From an uncultured Selenomonas sp. (lineage in GTDB: Bacteria; Bacillota; Negativicutes; Selenomonadales; Selenomonadaceae): a stretch of 8,713 nt of DNA. This document shows, piece by piece, positions 7,240-8,713 of this stretch (positions are counted from its first letter, which is position 1; every line of letters begins with the position of its first letter). Under the pieces are notes generated by a model. The model did no database searches. It was given only the letters and a program-made list of their open reading frames with translations, and was not told the origin of the DNA. Location: contig CAMURM010000044.1 of NCBI GenBank assembly GCA_947097535.1, positions 1 through 8,713 of the forward strand, read 5' to 3'. A program made the translations under genes and the position numbers.

Positions 7240-7574
7240 TGGAGACGCGCGCTCCCGAGGAACTTTGGCAGCTGTACCTGGAAATTTCACACGAGATGCT
7301 CAAATTCCTCAAAGAGGACGACATCGACCGCTTTCTCGACCTTGAGGCGCAGAGAGCCGGTGTTTTTGAGCAGATGGAAGCGTGCAGCATCGAGGCTTTC
7401 AAAGTGACGGAGATGGGACGCACGCTCTTAGAGCAGCTCAAGCCTATAGAGATGCAGATCATTTACAACACGAAGGTCTGGCTCAACAGGTCGCGCACGC
7501 AGCACGAGACCGTGCGCGACTATGAGGTCAAGGGATTCAACCCCAGCGGGCACCTCGTAAACCGAGAAATGTAA
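7239..7574 (+). CDS. FliT-like putative flagellar export chaperone
   Basis: This 111-residue protein is predicted from sequence to be almost entirely helical, with a leucine- and glutamate-rich core (LWQLYLEISHEMLKFLKEDD early, LLEQLKPIEMQIIYN later) and a short tail ending SGHLVNREM. Small helical-bundle proteins at this place, directly after fliS, are usually FliT, the chaperone of the cap protein FliD. The length agrees with B. subtilis FliT (about 113). Sequence signatures of FliT are weak across the family, so the call leans on position, size and helical character. The start ATG overlaps the fliS stop by one base, with only a modest AAAAGGG (7223-7229) ahead of it, consistent with translational coupling. 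It is the last gene before the flagellin promoter. Confidence 0.6.
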   Translation: METRAPEELWQLYLEISHEMLKFLKEDDIDRFLDLEAQRAGVFEQMEACSIEAFKVTEMGRTLLEQLKPIEMQIIYNTKVWLNRSRTQHETVRDYEVKGFNPSGHLVNREM

Positions 7575-7592
7575 TTTTTTTTCGTCGGCGGG

Positions 7593-7608
7593 AAAAAAGT
7601 TTCAAAAA
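7593..7608 (+). promoter_or_regulatory. Phased A-tracts upstream of the flagellin promoter (UP-element-like)
   Basis: Runs of six A (7593-7598) and five A (7604-7608) lie about 11 bases apart, roughly at -40 to -55 relative to the predicted transcription start. They stand out against a GC-rich background. A-tracts at this position can bind the RNA polymerase alpha subunit, and the B. subtilis hag promoter is known to have such an UP element. The role here is inferred from position and composition. Confidence 0.45.
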
Positions 7609-7613
7609 GCGCT

Positions 7614-7640
7614 TAAGAAAAAAGAGCGTCCCACCGATAA
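7614..7640 (+). promoter_or_regulatory. Sigma-28 (FliA/SigD) type promoter for flagellin
   Basis: TAAG (7614-7617) is separated by exactly 15 bases from ACCGATAA (7633-7640). The sigma-28 consensus is TAAA, 15 bases, GCCGATAA, so the match is 3 of 4 and 7 of 8 with ideal spacing. Transcription should begin near 7646-7648. No other site like it was seen between genes in the window, suggesting that flagellin has its own late-class promoter while the genes upstream are read as one operon. Confidence 0.85.
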
Positions 7641-7645
7641 ACTAA

Positions 7646-7677
7646 TTGAGCAAAGGCAAAAAGTACTTGCCGCTCAA
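7646..7677 (+). promoter_or_regulatory. Hairpin at the predicted 5' end of the flagellin mRNA
   Basis: TTGAGC (7646-7651) pairs with GCTCAA (7672-7677), and GGCAA (7655-7659) pairs with TTGCC (7667-7671). A three-base AAA bulge sits on the left side and a 7-base loop at the tip. The 11-bp stem starts almost exactly at the base expected to be transcript position +1. A stem at the extreme 5' end is known to stabilise abundant mRNAs such as ompA. That purpose is inferred here. Confidence 0.65.
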
Positions 7678-7744
7678 CAAAGAGTCAGCAACCAGGCGGG
7701 TCCCCGGAACCCTGCAGCATGAAGCTAGCTAGCGGCGGCGTGCA

Positions 7745-7811
7745 GCAAAGACGGAAAACGCCTGTTTTGCTTATTTGCGCCGCAAGGCGCGGGGAAGGCA
7801 AAGCCTTCCCG
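7745..7811 (+). promoter_or_regulatory. Three consecutive hairpins, one with a GNRA tetraloop, in the flagellin leader
   Basis: Hairpin A: GCAAA (7745-7749) and ACGG (7751-7754), separated by one bulged G, pair with CTGT (7762-7765) and TTTGC (7766-7770). Hairpin B: GCGCC (7777-7781) pairs with GGCGC (7786-7790) around loop GCAA, a GNRA tetraloop. Hairpin C: GGGAAGGC (7792-7799) pairs with GCCTTCCC (7804-7811) around AAAA. B and C are one base apart, so they could stack. None is followed by a T-run, so an intrinsic terminator is unlikely. Confidence 0.65.
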
Positions 7812-7816
7812 AGCAC

Positions 7817-7834
7817 CGGACAAGGATGCCCGGC
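7817..7834 (+). promoter_or_regulatory. Candidate CsrA-binding hairpin upstream of flagellin
   Basis: CCGG (7817-7820) pairs with CCGG (7831-7834), presenting a 10-base loop ACAAGGATGC. Bases 7819-7830 match the CsrA SELEX consensus RUACARGGAUGU at 10 of 12 positions, and the GGA core (7825-7827) is in the loop, as high-affinity CsrA sites require. It lies about 40 bases before the start codon, with a second GGA site in the Shine-Dalgarno. That is the same two-site arrangement described for the B. subtilis hag leader. Confidence 0.75.
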
Positions 7835-7857
7835 AGGAGAAGAACTAGGAACAACCA

Positions 7858-7863
7858 GGGAGG
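7858..7863 (+). promoter_or_regulatory. Flagellin Shine-Dalgarno, overlapping GGA motifs
   Basis: AGGAGG at 7858-7863 lies 9 bases before the ATG at 7873 and fixes that start. It contains GGA (7859-7861), so CsrA bound to the upstream hairpin could bridge to it and block ribosome entry. Confidence 0.8.
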
Positions 7864-7872
7864 AAAAGACAA

Positions 7873-8713
7873 ATGGCATTGGTAGTTAAGAACAACATGA
7901 TGGCGGTCAACACGCTGAACACGTTGAACAAGAATCAGAGCGCGCTTTCGACGAGCCTCAAGCAGGTTTCGTCCGGCATGAAGATCAACGGCGCTGTCGA
8001 TGACGCTTCGGGCTATGCGATTTCCGAGCGCATGCGCGTCCAGATCCGTTCGCTCGATCAGGACAACCAGAACACGCAGAACGGCAACAGCATGATGAAG
8101 GTTGCTGAAGGCGCTGTTTCGAGCACGGTTGACATCCTCAAGACCCTCAAGGAGAAGGTCATCAACGCTGCGAACGACACGAACACGGACGATGACCGCG
8201 CGACGATCCAGAAGGAGCTCAACCAGAGCATCGACCAGATCAACGACAACGCGAACATCACGTTCAACGGCAAGTACCTCGTTGACGGCACGCACAACCA
8301 GAAGGTCACGGCTACGACGACGACGTTCACGAACCAGGCTATGAGCACGGCGACGACAAAGACTTCGGTCATGACGGATCTGCTCGACCGCACGGGTCGC
8401 AACCTCAACATCCACACGCAGGATACGATCACGATTTCCTACGTCAACCAGGGCAAGACGGAGACGACGTCCTTCAAGGTTTCGACCTGCAAGCTGTCTG
8501 ACATCATCGGTGCTGTCAAGGGCGCGAGCGCGGCTGGCGTCAACGGCATGGCAACGGACATCGGCGCCAGCTCCATCATCGGCACGAACGTCGCCGGCGA
8601 TACGGTCTACACGGCTTCCGGTGAGAGCGCCATCACGATCTACGCTTCGGGCACGGGCGTCGGCAAGTCTGTCGGCGGCATCACGTTCAGCATCACGGAC
8701 ACGCAGGGCAACA
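7873..8713 (+). CDS. fliC: Flagellin, 3' end beyond the window
   Basis: Flagellin is the filament subunit (Hag in Bacillus naming). 280 codons are open to the window edge. The D0/D1 N-terminal domain (about residues 1-140) is unmistakable: NNMMAVNTLNTLNKNQSAL, then QVSSGMKINGAVDDASGYAI (31-50), SERMRVQIRSLDQ, MKVAEGAVSSTVDILK, and ITFNGKYLVDG (129-139). From about 140 the sequence turns into a threonine-rich variable domain with beta-type patterns. Residue 206 is cysteine, which is unusual for flagellins. The residues aligned to the TLR5 contact site differ (see findings). GCT and GTT codons are more frequent than in the upstream genes, as often seen in very highly expressed genes. Expression should come from the sigma-28 promoter at 7614-7640 and be controlled at translation by CsrA/FliW. 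The missing part should contain the C-terminal D1/D0 domain. Confidence 0.96.
   Translation, partial: MALVVKNNMMAVNTLNTLNKNQSALSTSLKQVSSGMKINGAVDDASGYAISERMRVQIRSLDQDNQNTQNGNSMMKVAEGAVSSTVDILKTLKEKVINAANDTNTDDDRATIQKELNQSIDQINDNANITFNGKYLVDGTHNQKVTATTTTFTNQAMSTATTKTSVMTDLLDRTGRNLNIHTQDTITISYVNQGKTETTSFKVSTCKLSDIIGAVKGASAAGVNGMATDIGASSIIGTNVAGDTVYTASGESAITIYASGTGVGKSVGGITFSITDTQGN

Larger units (their letters stand above)
7678..7872 (+). promoter_or_regulatory. Long structured 5' leader of flagellin mRNA
   Basis: About 195 further bases separate the 5' hairpin from the start codon without a convincing gene. In order I see a short GGGT/ACCC hairpin (7698-7701 with 7709-7712) with GGA in its loop, and a stretch with GCTAGCTAGC (7724-7733) whose pairing is uncertain. 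Then come a 9-bp stem with one bulge (7745-7770), a GCGCC/GGCGC stem capped by GCAA (7777-7790), an 8-bp stem with AAAA loop (7792-7811) and the CCGG/CCGG hairpin (7817-7834). The last 38 bases (7835-7872) are purine-rich, look single-stranded, and hold three GGA triplets before the Shine-Dalgarno plus one within it. I could not match the whole to a known riboswitch class. Confidence 0.6.

Noticed and set aside
7554..7582. CTCG/CGAG hairpin followed by eight T after the FliT-like gene as an intrinsic terminator
   Set aside because: The stem is only 4 bp and eight bases separate it from the T-run, which is poor for a Rho-independent terminator. Operon readthrough into the flagellin leader cannot be excluded.
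7655..7755. Possible c-di-GMP-I riboswitch in the flagellin leader
   Set aside because: GGCAAA and GCAAAG strings occur, but the conserved core elements, their order and the paired three-way junction of that class are not present.
7792..7811. 8-bp hairpin in the leader as a transcription terminator or attenuator
   Set aside because: It is followed by CGAGCACC with no T-run, so it lacks the second part of an intrinsic terminator.
7719..7889. 56-codon upstream frame in the flagellin leader that overlaps the flagellin start
   Set aside because: It has no proper Shine-Dalgarno (only GGA 10 bases upstream), Arg-rich composition unlike the neighbouring genes, and runs through strong hairpins. Probably chance, although an overlapping leader ORF could be tested by ribosome profiling.

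Overview
This window is one stretch of a late flagellar gene cluster, with every gene on the + strand. The layout is flgK (5' end cut off), flgL, a DUF6470 (YviE-like) gene, fliW, csrA, flaG, fliD, fliS, a fliT-like gene, then flagellin (3' end cut off). The order matches the Bacillus subtilis flgK-flgL-yviE-fliW-csrA-hag-flaG-fliD-fliS-fliT block, except that flagellin lies after fliT instead of between csrA and flaG. The sequence is GC-rich (roughly 55-60% by eye), threonine is mostly ACG, and Shine-Dalgarno sites are strong. Together with a flagellin N-terminus that resembles Selenomonas-type flagellins from memory, this suggests a flagellated Negativicutes bacterium such as Selenomonas or Centipeda. 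That placement is inference; no search was run.

Region by region: 1-3030 holds the two hook-filament junction proteins. 3059-4362 holds the DUF6470 gene and the FliW/CsrA regulatory pair, which are directly abutted. 4363-4491 is an unusual GGA-dense, foldable spacer. 4492-7574 is flaG-fliD-fliS-fliT-like, covering filament-length/cap functions and their export chaperones. 7575-7872 is a 298-base gap with a near-consensus sigma-28 promoter, upstream A-tracts and a leader of about 225 nt with several hairpins. 7873 onward is flagellin.

The genes form a coherent unit. FlgK and FlgL join hook to filament, FliD caps it, and FliS and the FliT-like protein chaperone flagellin and the cap. FliW, CsrA and flagellin make up the partner-switch known from B. 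subtilis: FliW is held by unsecreted flagellin, and FliW freed by secretion blocks CsrA, which otherwise represses flagellin translation. The flagellin leader carries a good candidate CsrA site: a 10-of-12 match to the SELEX consensus with its GGA in a hairpin loop, just upstream of a GGA-containing Shine-Dalgarno.

I see no defence system, mobile element, CRISPR array, tRNA or rRNA. The parts that may be undescribed are RNA-level: the multi-hairpin flagellin leader and the csrA-flaG spacer. At protein level the oddities are an extra segment of about 140 residues in FlgL, a threonine-rich duplicated patch in FlgK, a cysteine in flagellin, and changes at flagellin positions that correspond to the TLR5 contact site.
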